A program made the position numbers and the translations under genes. From Bradyrhizobium sp. cir1 (GTDB lineage Bacteria; Pseudomonadota; Alphaproteobacteria; Rhizobiales; Xanthobacteraceae), in assembly GCF_014198245.1 (NCBI RefSeq), contig NZ_JACIHE010000001.1, positions 310,001 to 374,000 on the forward strand: a stretch of DNA of 64,000 nt, written 5' to 3'. The notes beneath the pieces are model-generated. The model made no database searches and had not been told where the DNA came from. It saw only the letters and a list, made by a program, of their open reading frames with translations. Below are positions 52,883-62,479 of the stretch, piece by piece (positions within the stretch are counted from its first letter, which is position 1; the number at the start of each line of letters is the position of its first letter).

Positions 52883-53739
52883 CCGACGCCACGCTGAAGG
52901 ACACCACCGTCCGCCGCCGCATCAGCCTGCCGGCGATCCCGGTCTCGGTCGCGCTCGCGGTCTGCTGGATCGTCGCGATGCTGGTGATCGCGGCCTTTGC
53001 CGAGAAGATCGCGCCCTACGGCTTCACCCAGCTCGACCTGCGCAACCGGCTGTCTGCGCCCGGCAATGTCGCGCACTGGCTCGGCACCGACGAGCTCGGC
53101 CGTGACGTGCTGTCGCGCCTCCTGGTCTCGATCCGCATCTCGCTGCTGATCGCCTTCGGCGCCACCGCGATCTCGGCCATCGTCGGCACCACGCTCGGCT
53201 TCCTCGCCGCGCATTTCCGAGGGTTCGTCGAGCAGCTCGTGCTGATGCTGACCGACTTCCAGGCCAGCATGCCCTTCCTGATCATGGCGCTGGCCGTGCT
53301 CGCCTTCTTCGGCAATTCGCTGCCGCTCCTGATCGGCCTGATGGGCCTGTTCGGCTGGGAGCGCTATGCCCGCATCGCGCGCGGCCTTGCCATCTCCGCC
53401 AATGCGCAAGGCTATGCCGCGGCCGTCCGCCAGTTGGGGGCGACGCCGTCGCGGATCTACCTCCGGCACATCCTGCCCAACATCGCCTCAACCCTGATCG
53501 TCTCGACCACGCTGGTCTTCCCCGAGGTGATCCTGATGGAATCCGGCCTGTCCTTCCTCGGCCTCGGCGTGCAGCCGCCGATGACCAGCCTCGGCAACAT
53601 GGTCGGCTATGGCCGCGAGTACCTGACCCGGGCGCCCTGGATCATGCTGGCACCGGCGACCACCATCGTCGTGACCACGCTGGCGGTGTCAGTCATCGGC
53701 GACTGGCTGCGCGACCGGCTCGATCCGACGCTGCAATAG
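52879..53739 (+). CDS. Peptide-type ABC permease (DppC-like)
   Basis: A 286-aa permease. It shows '[20 protein letters not shown]', the DppC/OppC signature before the core helices, and the EAA loop '[20 protein letters not shown]', ILPNIAST. It is the last gene of the operon (epimerase, binding protein, two ATPases, two permeases). An interspersed repeat follows. Confidence 0.94.
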   Translation: MTDATLKDTTVRRRISLPAIPVSVALAVCWIVAMLVIAAFAEKIAPYGFTQLDLRNRLSAPGNVAHWLGTDELGRDVLSRLLVSIRISLLIAFGATAISAIVGTTLGFLAAHFRGFVEQLVLMLTDFQASMPFLIMALAVLAFFGNSLPLLIGLMGLFGWERYARIARGLAISANAQGYAAAVRQLGATPSRIYLRHILPNIASTLIVSTTLVFPEVILMESGLSFLGLGVQPPMTSLGNMVGYGREYLTRAPWIMLAPATTIVVTTLAVSVIGDWLRDRLDPTLQ

Positions 53740-53764
53740 AGGCTACAGCCCGACGGCCTCCGCT

Positions 53765-53870
53765 GTCATTCCGGGGCGCGCCGAAAGGCGCGAACCCGGA
53801 ATCCATTGTCCCGCGGGTACTGCCGCCCGATGGATTCCGGGTTCGATGCTGCGCATCGCCCCGGAATGAC
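53765..53870. repeat. Interspersed palindromic repeat, family 1 copy C
   Basis: Outer arms 'GTCATTCCGGGGCG' and 'GCCCCGGAATGAC' as in copy A, inner 'GAACCCGGAATCCAT' and 'ATGGATTCCGGGTTC'. The central part differs (CCGCGGGTACTGCC), so it belongs to another subtype of the same family. It sits between the ABC operon and ilvD. Confidence 0.85.
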
Positions 53871-54035
53871 GGAAACGTAAAACAGGCGACGAAACCCCGC
53901 GCCGGGAGCAGGGGAGCCCTGTCCGGCCCAAGTTCCCGTTGCACCTCGGCGGCCCGTGCGCTATCCGGCCGGAAAGGCCTGAGGCGGCTCCATATTTTCC
54001 CGCCCCGGCACCCAAACCCGAGGACGGAAACCGCC

Positions 54036-55886
54036 ATGCCAGCCTATCGCTCCCGCACCACCACCCACGGCCGCAACATGGCGGGCGCTCGCGGCCTCTG
54101 GCGCGCGACGGGCATGAAGGACGGAGATTTCGGCAAGCCGATCATCGCCGTCGTCAACTCCTTCACCCAGTTCGTGCCCGGCCACGTCCACCTCAAGGAC
54201 CTCGGCCAGCTCGTCGCCCGCGAGATCGAGCAGGCCGGCGGCGTCGCCAAGGAATTCAACACCATCGCGGTCGACGACGGCATCGCCATGGGCCATGACG
54301 GCATGCTCTACAGCCTGCCGTCGCGCGAATTGATCGCCGACAGCGTCGAGTACATGGCCAACGCCCATTGCGCCGACGGCCTCGTCTGCATCTCCAACTG
54401 CGACAAGATCACGCCCGGCATGCTGATGGCCGCGCTCCGGCTCAACATCCCCGCCGTGTTCATCTCGGGCGGGCCGATGGAGGCCGGCAAGGTCAAGCTG
54501 CAGGGCAAGACCAAGGCCGTCGACCTCATCGACGCCATGGTGGCCGCGGCCGACTCCAAGGTCAGCGACGACGACGTCAAGGTGATCGAGCGCTCGGCGT
54601 GTCCGACCTGCGGCTCCTGCTCGGGCATGTTCACCGCCAATTCCATGAACTGCCTGACCGAGGCGCTTGGTCTGGCGCTGCCCGGCAACGGCTCGGTGGT
54701 CGCAACCCACGCCGACCGCAAGCGCCTGTTCGTCGAGGCCGGCCACACCATCGTCGATCTCGTGCGCCGCTATTACGAGCAGGACGATGCTTCGGTCCTG
54801 CCGCGCAACATCGCCAGCTTCAAGGCGTTCGAGAACGCGATGACGCTGGACATCGCGATGGGCGGCTCGACCAACACCGTGCTGCATCTGCTTGCCGCGG
54901 CCCATGAAGGGCAGGTCGCGTTCACCATGAAGGATATCGACCGGCTGTCGCGCCGCGTCCCCGTGCTGTGCAAGGTCGCGCCGTCGGTCGCCGACGTCCA
55001 TGTCGAGGACGTGCACCGCGCCGGCGGCATCATGGGTATTCTTGGCGAGCTCGACCGCGCCGGCCTGATCGACACCTCGGTGTCGACCGTGCACGCGCCG
55101 ACCATGAGCGAGGCGCTGGAGCGCTGGGACATCAAGCGCTCCAAGAGCGAGGCGGTGCGCACCTTCTATCGCGCCTCGCCCGGCGGCATCCCCACGCAAG
55201 TCGCGTTCAGCCAGGAGCGCCGCTACGACGAGCTCGATGCCGACCGCGAGAAGGGCGTCGTGCGCGACCTCGCGCACGCCTTCAGCAAGGACGGCGGCCT
55301 CGCCGTGCTCTACGGCAACCTCGCGCAGGACGGCTGCATCGTGAAGACCGCCGGCGTCGACGCCTCGATCCTCAAATTCTCAGGGCCCGCGCGCGTGTTC
55401 GAAAGCCAGGACGCCGCCGTCGAAGGCATCCTGGGCGGCAAGGTCGTGGCCGGCGAGGTCGTGGTCATCATCTATGAAGGCCCGCGGGGCGGCCCCGGCA
55501 TGCAGGAGATGCTGTATCCGACCAGCTACCTGAAATCGATGGGCCTCGGCAAAGCCTGCGCCCTCGTCACCGACGGACGCTTCTCGGGCGGCTCGTCCGG
55601 CCTGTCGATCGGCCATCTGTCGCCGGAGGCGGCGGAAGGCGGCAACATCGGTCTGGTGCGCACTGGCGACGTCATCGCCATCGACATTCCGAACCGCAGC
55701 ATCACGCTGGAGGTCTCCGACGAGGAGCTCGCCAGCCGCCGTGCAGCGGAAGAGGCGAAGGGCGATGCCGCCTGGCAGGCGACGGGCCGCAAGCGCAACG
55801 TCTCGACCGCGCTGCAGGCTTACGCTGCACTCACCACCAGCGCTGCGCGCGGTGCCGTGCGCGAAGTGAAGCGTCGCTCGAAGTAA
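54036..55886 (+). CDS. ilvD: Dihydroxy-acid dehydratase
   Basis: A 616-aa Fe-S dehydratase of branched-chain amino acid (and pantothenate) synthesis, converting 2,3-dihydroxyisovalerate to 2-oxoisovalerate. Conserved features: '[20 protein letters not shown]', cluster Cys122 in '[19 protein letters not shown]', '[20 protein letters not shown]' with the second cluster Cys, and the C-terminal '[20 protein letters not shown]'. This is the [4Fe-4S] E. coli-type enzyme by length and motif. It is monocistronic; the 165 bp upstream show no leader peptide that I can support. Confidence 0.97.
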   Translation: MPAYRSRTTTHGRNMAGARGLWRATGMKDGDFGKPIIAVVNSFTQFVPGHVHLKDLGQLVAREIEQAGGVAKEFNTIAVDDGIAMGHDGMLYSLPSRELIADSVEYMANAHCADGLVCISNCDKITPGMLMAALRLNIPAVFISGGPMEAGKVKLQGKTKAVDLIDAMVAAADSKVSDDDVKVIERSACPTCGSCSGMFTANSMNCLTEALGLALPGNGSVVATHADRKRLFVEAGHTIVDLVRRYYEQDDASVLPRNIASFKAFENAMTLDIAMGGSTNTVLHLLAAAHEGQVAFTMKDIDRLSRRVPVLCKVAPSVADVHVEDVHRAGGIMGILGELDRAGLIDTSVSTVHAPTMSEALERWDIKRSKSEAVRTFYRASPGGIPTQVAFSQERRYDELDADREKGVVRDLAHAFSKDGGLAVLYGNLAQDGCIVKTAGVDASILKFSGPARVFESQDAAVEGILGGKVVAGEVVVIIYEGPRGGPGMQEMLYPTSYLKSMGLGKACALVTDGRFSGGSSGLSIGHLSPEAAEGGNIGLVRTGDVIAIDIPNRSITLEVSDEELASRRAAEEAKGDAAWQATGRKRNVSTALQAYAALTTSAARGAVREVKRRSK

Positions 55887-56049
55887 GCGAGGCGATGCGC
55901 CGCGCGGATGGTCAACAAGTGCTGAACGGCCGGCGAAAGCCGGCCGTTCGCATTAAGGATGCCTCGACGAACTTCAGCAGCCCTGGATTTTGCAGCGTAT
56001 ACTGATGCGACCTTCGCAAGTCCATTTCGGGCAACTGGGGCACTCCATA

Positions 56050-56424
56050 ATGTCTCGTACTCTTGCTGTTGTTTTCTCCACGGCCGTCGCCGCGATGTCC
56101 ATGACGGGCGCAGCTTCCGCCGGCTGCTACAATTGCTATACGCCGCCGCCGTGCACCACCTGCTATCAGCAGCAATACGTCGCGCCGCAATACCGCACCG
56201 TCGACGAGACCGTGATGGTATCTCCCGGCTCCGTCGTGGCGCACCGCACGCCGGCGCAGTACCGCACCGTGATGGTGCCGCAGACCGTGATGGTTGCGCC
56301 GCCGAGCGTCCAGTACGAGCGCATCCCGCCGCAATACGCCACGCGCCAGCGCGTCGAGATGGTCTCGCCGGGCTATTCCTATTACGCCCCGGTGCAGATG
56401 GGCTGCGCCTCCTGCGGCTACTGA
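56050..56424 (+). CDS. Tyr-rich, Cys-containing small secreted protein
   Basis: A 124-aa exported protein from ATG 56050. Signal peptide 'RTLAVVFSTAVAAMSMTGAA' to SAG. The mature part starts with 'CYNCYTPPPCTTCYQQQYV' (four Cys) and continues with imperfect repeats 'YRTVDETVMVSPGSVVAHRT', 'YRTVMVPQTVMVAPPSVQYE' and 'RVEMVSPGYSYYAPVQMGC'; it ends with another Cys pair. Repeat period is about 20-25 residues. Probably an extended cell-surface protein. A clean terminator follows. Confidence 0.72.
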   Translation: MSRTLAVVFSTAVAAMSMTGAASAGCYNCYTPPPCTTCYQQQYVAPQYRTVDETVMVSPGSVVAHRTPAQYRTVMVPQTVMVAPPSVQYERIPPQYATRQRVEMVSPGYSYYAPVQMGCASCGY

Positions 56425-56451
56425 GCCGACCGCAGCAACGGCCGAATTTCG

Positions 56452-56485
56452 CGCGGCGCTCCCTCGGGGCGCCGCGTTTTCTTTT
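56452..56485 (+). terminator. Rho-independent terminator
   Basis: Perfect 8-bp stem CGCGGCGC / GCGCCGCG, nine-base loop, then TTTTCTTTT, 27 bp after the Tyr-rich protein gene. Confidence 0.9.
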
Positions 56486-57148
56486 GGCCTCAAGCAAACA
56501 GGGCCCGGACCTGGAGCAGAAACTCCAGCCGGGCCCCGCAACCGGCAACGCTCTGGGCGGTGTCGACGGTCCCGCCAAGGCTAGGACACCGGGCTGACAC
56601 ACGCCTGACAGAGCGATTTCCATGGAAACGAGGGACGGCCACCGCGCGCCCGCCAGCTTCGCGTTGCCTTGGGCGGTCGGCCATGGGGGCTATCAATAGC
56701 CACAACGCGGCCCCGGCTGGGTGGGGGGCTTTTGGGGTAGAGCCGGGGCCGCAGGAGGTTGCTTGGACCCTTGGGGAAGGCCAAGCGATCGATAGCTTAC
56801 CCGGCGCCTCCCAGCACTTCTGTTCGCTTCAGCACATTGCGCGCTAATCATTGCAGCGCTGTCTGCGTTTTGGGGAAACGGCCCCAACCCAGGGATAGGA
56901 GGAGTTGGGGCCGAAGTTGCCGGGCGAGCAAGGCTACGCTTAGCCCGGACTCAACATTTGGCATCGAACCCAGGTCGCTCGCGATTGGGCAACCGGCGTA
57001 CCTCGGATTTGCAATGCCCTAGATTCTCCTCTGTGCGGGTGCAACCGAAGGGTCCCGGTGGTGTCCGCTTGCTAGGTTCGGCGGAGCTGCTCTAACCCAT
57101 TGGTGATATCGGGGAGACGAAAGAAGCTGTCCAGCATCAGTGCGCAGA
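56486..57148. other. Non-coding region with two large hairpins
   Basis: About 660 bp without a credible gene. Two perfect inverted repeats stand out: GCGGCCCCGGCT / AGCCGGGGCCGC (56707-56752) and CGGCCCCAAC / GTTGGGGCCG (56879-56913). They share a GGCCCC core. GC content falls noticeably after about 57060, marking entry into the accessory segment. Confidence 0.5.
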
Positions 57149-58038
57149 TCAATTTACCAAGGATGAGTATGGGCTCGGATGAGAAGCGACGAAAATGGGA
57201 TAAGCAACCGTGCCGTCCAAAGCACGCAGGCGCGCTCGGTACAAGGCATCGATCTTGCGCTCAGCAGCAGCGTTGAAACCTGCCTGCTGCAAGATCAAGA
57301 TTGGGTTGGCGGCGCATTTTTCCACATTATCTTCTTGGACGGTCAGCTTGAACGAACTGGCTGTGTGATTCAGCGCCATAGACAAAATGTAGAAGTATTC
57401 GCCAGAACAGACATGAAAGGTCTTGTAGCCGTCACCATTAGAAAATGGACCTAGCTTTAGATTGTCTGCGGTCGGGATGCCGAATGATCGCAGCAGCTCA
57501 TGCAACTTAGTCTCCATGCCCACGTGACTTGAAGCAGAAATTGCATTGCAAACTTCGCGACTAATCACTTCGTCATCAACCAGAGTCTTGTTGGGGGGCA
57601 ACCCGTTATATTGGCCAAGGATTGCGCTGAACGCGCTGAGCCCGGTAGACCATCCCAACCGGCTCATCCTTCGATCTGTTATCTTCAATCAAGAAGAGCG
57701 TATGGCGTTCAGTCACGTTTTCGGCACATCCAGAAAGCTATCTGCTTTATGGGACCGTTCTCGACCGATAACGTCACCCGAACTCCCCAAGCGCTGACCA
57801 ATCTGAAAAGCGCTTCATCGGAGCCGCTTTTGGGAAGTACGGCTGCCAGCCTGGACAGCTTTTCGTGTTCGGTAAACGGACGACCGACTCTTTGCTGTGT
57901 GCTCTCGGCTGATGGCCCACCCAAGCCGAGCGCAACCTTCCAAATCGGCACTTTGTCGTATTTCACCGGCCCGGCAACTTGCTCGAAATACGAATCCATT
58001 CGTCCACGATCAACATACAGATAATCTGCTATATCCAT
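57149..58038 (-). pseudogene. Unrecognised protein gene split by two frameshifts
   Basis: ATG 58038 opens MDIADYLYVDRGRMDSYFEQ and runs to a stop at 57709. A second frame then carries 'AENVTERHTLFLIEDNRSKD' (about 57705-57650), and a third continues 'GWSTGLSAFSAILGQYNGLP' to the stop at 57149. Each step is a +1 shift, one near CGAAAACG and one near GTTGGGATGG. Joined, they give a single protein of about 290 residues. The opening 'YLYVD-RGRMDSYFEQ' resembles the start of DUF6414-type proteins, but I cannot confirm this. Base composition is more AT-rich than in the flanking core genes, suggesting transfer and decay; sequencing error is possible. Confidence 0.65.
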
Positions 58039-59004
58039 GGCTACCGATCCATTGGAAAAGGATTTGGGCTATATCAGCAAGCGAATCATAACACGTAGAG
58101 GTTGATTGTCACCGATTGTGTTCGGTCCTTCATTCTTAGCGACGGCTGTTTTCCACGCTGCACACATTCTAGGTACACTTCCGCCGCGCGTCCAAGGCGG
58201 GCCGCGCGTCAGGTCGCTTGTTTGGCTGTTGCTCGTGTCTGCGGAACGTCAGCTTCGGGTCAAACCGCGAAGAACTCAGGTTGAGCAAATCTGGTCCGCT
58301 CTGGCTTGATGAGCGGACCTCCTTCGAACACGGCGCAAGTTCGCAGATGGGCCAAAGGACTAAACCGCTCGCGCGGTAGGCCGCCGGGGCTGGCGACACA
58401 GCGAAGCAATGGGCGACAACTCATCCTGACGAGCGGGGCAATTAGCCCGTTGCGGGTGATGATCCGACGATCGAGGACGTGCTGATCTGGAAGTTCGTCG
58501 CGGAGCACCAACCATTGCACAAGATCCGGCTCGAACCCAACATTCTCGATCGTGATTGTGCGCACCGTCGCGCCAATTGCGCCCGGTCCAGGATCTCGAC
58601 GTAAGCAGAGTTACTGATGCGGTGATGCTCTTGACGAGCAGCTCGAAACGGTTTCGGCTCAGATAGCTCCGGCAGCTTTCCATCTCGCTAGAGTCAGTCT
58701 GCCTCATGGGATTCGAATATCGATGACCTCACGTCTAGATTGTGGGGTGTGTTATTTTTGCTACGGCCAAGCCATTGAAAGTACGGGTGCCGCTGAACAT
58801 TAAAATCCCCATAGACGATCTTCCTGATCGTCCGAAGGTTGTCTCCGCCGTCGACGCGACTTGGCTCGTGCACGCGGCACCGTCCTACGTCCCCCCAGCG
58901 CGGTTTCCTCCTTTGGAGGCTTTCGGACGCCGGCCGCCGAGCTCGCGGCGCCGTCCCTCATGCGGCCGGCATCCGAAACCCTTCACATGAGCTGACTCAG
59001 TGCA
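58039..59004. other. Long region without a supportable gene
   Basis: About 970 bp. Several short minus-strand frames occur (58260-58565 and 58360-58707), but they overlap each other and show no recognisable protein. A degenerate repeat unit 'GTCAGCTTCGGGTCA' lies at 58248-58262, followed by 'AAGAACTCAGGTTGAGC' and GAGCGGAC, a pattern I associate with recurrent non-coding debris in Bradyrhizobium. GC-rich hairpin material occurs around 58900-58980. Confidence 0.5.
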
Positions 59005-59967
59005 TCAGTTCTGTTTCAGGAATTCCAGGAGCGAATTGTTTACGTCTTTGGCGCGCTCTTGCTGGGTCCAATGACCGCAACCTTTCAAGACTAACGTCTC
59101 GCGAAGCAAGGGCACCGACTGTTTGAGGCTAGGGATGAGATGGTTCCAATTCGGCGATCTGTAAACCCCGTCTCGATCGCCAACGACATAGAGTGCCGGG
59201 ACCTGAACCTTTGCGCCAGACCATGGTGCGAGTAGTTCCCAATTCCGATCAATGTTGCGATACCAGTTCAAACCTCCGCCAAAGCCGGTGCGCTTGAATT
59301 CCCTGACGTAAAACTCGATGTCATTGTCCGTGAGCCACGTTGGCAATGATTGGGCTGTAGGCTTCCCATCAAGCCACCCCCCCTCATTAGGAAGCATCGC
59401 GAGCGACGCAGGATCTTCAACTGGCGCGTCGCCGGATAGAGCAAACAATGTTGTCCTGATTGCGTTGTGGACGTCTTTTTCGAGTTCTGCCTCGGCAACG
59501 CCCGGCGTCTGGAAATAGAGTTGATAGAAGCGCTGCTTTTCGGTCCTCGGCATGACGGCGCTTGGTCGGTTTGGACCACGCACCTGAAACGGCACGCTCA
59601 GGCCAACGACAGCCCTAAATCGATCCGGTCTGAACAGAGCGCAGCGCCAAGCGACCAGCGCTCCCAAGTCATGCCCGACAACGACTGCTTGATCCGTGCC
59701 GATCGCGTCGAGCAATCCGACCATGTCTCCCGTCAAATGCAACAGAGTGTATTGATCGATCGCATCCGGTTTGTCCGTCTGCCCGTAACCACGCATGTCG
59801 GGCGCGATGGCGCGATATCCGGCGCCAGCGAGCGCTTCCAATTGGTGCCGCCACGAATACCAGCACTCCGGAAAGCCATGGCAGAGAAGCACGGTGGGGC
59901 CGCTCCCTGCTTCGGCCATGTGCATTCGAATGCCATTTGTCTCGATAAATCGATGCGAGATCGTCAT
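59005..59967 (-). CDS. Epoxide hydrolase-type alpha/beta hydrolase
   Basis: A 320-aa protein from ATG 59967, six bases after GGAGG. Oxyanion motif 'LLCHGFPECWYSWRHQLEAL', nucleophile Asp100 in 'VVVGHDLGALVAWRCALF' (Asp rather than Ser), 'YVVGDRDGVYRS' for the acid, and the His in 'LKGCGHWTQQERAKDV'. HGFPE, GHDxGA and GHWxQ together are diagnostic of soluble epoxide hydrolases, with cap-domain tyrosines as proton donors. It probably detoxifies or catabolises epoxides. The gene is intact within an otherwise degenerate segment. Confidence 0.92.
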   Translation of the reverse strand: MTISHRFIETNGIRMHMAEAGSGPTVLLCHGFPECWYSWRHQLEALAGAGYRAIAPDMRGYGQTDKPDAIDQYTLLHLTGDMVGLLDAIGTDQAVVVGHDLGALVAWRCALFRPDRFRAVVGLSVPFQVRGPNRPSAVMPRTEKQRFYQLYFQTPGVAEAELEKDVHNAIRTTLFALSGDAPVEDPASLAMLPNEGGWLDGKPTAQSLPTWLTDNDIEFYVREFKRTGFGGGLNWYRNIDRNWELLAPWSGAKVQVPALYVVGDRDGVYRSPNWNHLIPSLKQSVPLLRETLVLKGCGHWTQQERAKDVNNSLLEFLKQN

Positions 59968-60308
59968 TGCCAACCTCCGTAAGATCATTGATCTGTTAGC
60001 TAATCAGTCAATTGTCGGCTCCAGCCCCAACCGAAGTGGCTCCGCCGACATCAAGTCGAACGGCGGGCCGCCAAAACGACATGCTCTACGAATTTATTTT
60101 CGAGCCCGCACCGCGCCTTCGGCAGTACGGGGTCGGCTTCGGGTCATGAACGACGATCTCACTCGTGACGCCGCCTTTCCGGTGCGCCTCTGATAGCCGA
60201 CCATCGAGACAGGCGTCCCGACCATCGCGAAGGGCCAAAAAGAGACATCAGCCAAGTAGGCATCCAAGCAGGTCTGTCGTATAACTCGGCCTTACGAGGA
60301 CCAGTGCC
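59968..60308. other. Non-coding region with degenerate repeat unit
   Basis: About 340 bp between divergent genes. It contains 'GTCGGCTTCGGGTCA' at 60131-60145, matching units at 58248 and 62139. No gene or clear promoter is supportable. Confidence 0.4.
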
Positions 60309-62099
60309 ATGGTTCAGGAGCGCCCAGCCCGGATCGAGCGCAGATTGTCGGCGATATTGGCCGCCGACGTCGCTGGCTATTCACGGCTTATGCACCAAGA
60401 CGAAGAGGCCACGCATACCAAGCTGACAGCGCTCCTCTCGGACGGGATCATGCCCGCGGTCACTGAGCACGGCGGTCGCATTGTTAAAAATACTGGCGAC
60501 GGGTTCTTGGCAGAATTTCCAAGCGCGGTCGAGGCGGTTCGGGCTGCCGTACAGCTCCAGACCCGCGTCAACGAGCTTACAAACGCAGAGGCGGAAGACA
60601 GGCGTATTGCTTTTCGTATCGGCATCAATGTTGGCGACGTGATTGTCGAGCCGCATGACATTTTCGGCGACGGCGTAAACATTGCGGCGCGGCTCGAGAG
60701 TATCGCAGAGCCCGGCGGCATCTGCATCACGTCTTCCGCATACGACCATGTACGGGGAAAGGTCAGCGTTGAGTTCATTGATTTAGGCGAGCAAAATCTC
60801 AAGAACATCCACAGCGCGGTCCGGGTCTATGCAGTTGTCCGGGCAAGACCTAGTTCGACGACACAGGTTGAGAGCGCGAAGCCAGAGCCGCTGTCGCCGC
60901 CTCGTCTTTCCATTGTTGTACTGCCGTTCGTCAATCTAAGCGGTGATCGTGAGCAGGACTATTTCGCGGACGGCATAACCGAGAGTCTGACCACGGATCT
61001 GTCGCGCATCGGTGGTTCATTTGTAATGGGATCGAACAGCGCCGTCTCATACAAGGGCAGAGCTACCGATGCGCGCCAAGTTGGTCGCGAATTGAATGTT
61101 TGCTACGTGCTCGAAGGCTCAGTGCAACGCAGCGGCAAGCGACTTCGGATGAATGTTCAGCTGATCGATGCCAGGAGCGGCCAGCATCTTTGGGCCGAGC
61201 GCTTCGAGAAGCCTGTCGTCGACCTGTTCGATATGCAGGACGAAATCGTGTCGAGGCTCGCCGGTACATTAGGTGCCCAACTCATCGAGGCTGAGGCGCG
61301 ACGAGCCGAGCGTACGCTGCATCCCGATGCGATGGACTTGTGCTTCCAGGGCCGGGCCTGGTTGATGAAGGGGATTAGCCTTGAATGCGTGACGCAAGCG
61401 CGGGGCTTCTTCGAACGCTCGCTGGAGTTCGATCCCGGCAACGTCGAAGCAATGATTGGTCTGGCAAATGTTGATACGGTAGTTGGAGGTAGTTTTACGA
61501 CGGATGATGGGCCCGCGCGGCTTGCGGCGGCCGAGGCGATGGTGAACAAGGTATTGTCGATTAGGCCGAATAGTGCCTCAGCCCACATGGCTCGGGGTTG
61601 GGTCCAGACCTTTACGAACCGGGCCGCCCAAGGCATCCGTGAGTTCGAACATGCGTTGGCGCTGGCTCCGAATTTGGCCAACGCTCATGCTGCCCTTGGT
61701 TTCGCCAAATCCTACATAGGTCGGGCTACCGAGACCGAAGGTCATATACTCGAAGCTTTACGGCTCTCTCCTCGCGACGTTTTCGCCTACCAGTGGGCGT
61801 GTTTTGCGGGCGTGGCCAAGCTGCTGCTTGGTTCAGACGTCGAAGCCGTCAGTTGGCTGCGACAAAGCACCGAGGCGAACCGTAACTTTCATCTCGCTCA
61901 TATATCGCTCGCCGCTGCCTTGGCCTTGACCGGCGCGCTCGATGAGGCGCGAACTGCTGCGAGAACGGGACTTGCGCTCAACTCAGGTTTCACCATTCGT
62001 CGCTTGCTCGCAGCTCAACAAAGCGACAATCCAATTTACCTTGAAGGGCTGCAGCGCTTGTGTGAAGGCTGGCGCCTCGCTGGCGTGGCGGAAGGGTGA
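60309..62099 (+). CDS. Class III adenylate cyclase with TolB-like and TPR domains
   Basis: A 596-aa soluble protein. Residues 10-180 are a class III cyclase domain: metal-binding Asp in 'LSAILAADVAGYSRLMHQDE' and second Asp in 'IVKNTGDGFLAEFPSAVEAV'; 'GVNIAARLESIAEPGGICIT' carries the transition-state Asn/Arg region. Residues 205-330 form a TolB-N/FlgO-like domain ('IVVLPFVNLSGDREQDYFAD', 'LNVCYVLEGSVQRSGKRLRM'). From about 335 on there are TPRs ('ARGFFERSLEFDPGNVEAMI', 'RPNSASAHMARGWVQTFTNR'). No membrane helix. This multidomain cyclase is highly amplified in Bradyrhizobium; cAMP synthesis is likely gated by the TPR region. Confidence 0.92.
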   Translation: MVQERPARIERRLSAILAADVAGYSRLMHQDEEATHTKLTALLSDGIMPAVTEHGGRIVKNTGDGFLAEFPSAVEAVRAAVQLQTRVNELTNAEAEDRRIAFRIGINVGDVIVEPHDIFGDGVNIAARLESIAEPGGICITSSAYDHVRGKVSVEFIDLGEQNLKNIHSAVRVYAVVRARPSSTTQVESAKPEPLSPPRLSIVVLPFVNLSGDREQDYFADGITESLTTDLSRIGGSFVMGSNSAVSYKGRATDARQVGRELNVCYVLEGSVQRSGKRLRMNVQLIDARSGQHLWAERFEKPVVDLFDMQDEIVSRLAGTLGAQLIEAEARRAERTLHPDAMDLCFQGRAWLMKGISLECVTQARGFFERSLEFDPGNVEAMIGLANVDTVVGGSFTTDDGPARLAAAEAMVNKVLSIRPNSASAHMARGWVQTFTNRAAQGIREFEHALALAPNLANAHAALGFAKSYIGRATETEGHILEALRLSPRDVFAYQWACFAGVAKLLLGSDVEAVSWLRQSTEANRNFHLAHISLAAALALTGALDEARTAARTGLALNSGFTIRRLLAAQQSDNPIYLEGLQRLCEGWRLAGVAEG

Positions 62100-62479
62100 T
62101 GAGCGCTTCGGGCCGACTTCAGTGCTTTACTGCCCTACGTCGGCTTTGGGTCACGCGCCGACCTCGGCAGCTTGCTCGGCGAAGTTCGGTTCAACACTGA
62201 AGAGCGGACATTAGGCTCAATCCGCTAAGGTCGGCTAGGCGGAAACATCATCCGCCGTGTTCGCGGCTTAAATGATTGAAGTATCTTGCGGTGATTTTTG
62301 CGAGAAAATTTTGCTCACCAAAACGACTAACCAATTTTCCGGTAGGCAATCATTGTGATGCGGCGTTCCGCCGTGAAAGCTTCAGATGGTAGCTGCGTTC
62401 TTATGTTCTTATGACGTCATCGTCTTGAGCGCCGAGTGAGAGGCAAAATACTTCCGGCCCTTATCGGTGATCAGCCATA
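62100..62479. other. Non-coding region with degenerate repeat unit
   Basis: About 380 bp after the cyclase gene. It contains 'GTCGGCTTTGGGTCA' at 62139-62153 and 'GAGCGGACATTAGGC', remnants like those at 58248 and 60131. AT-rich from 62270. No gene seen. Confidence 0.4.

Noticed and set aside
56955..56985. tRNA-like T-loop GGTTCGATGCC on the minus strand
   Set aside because: Flanking bases do not form a five-pair T-stem, and no acceptor, D- or anticodon arm can be built.
56486..57060. Permuted tmRNA or 6S RNA candidate in the hairpin-rich region
   Set aside because: No proteolysis-tag reading frame resembling the alphaproteobacterial tag and no 6S-type central bubble with long closing stem could be drawn.
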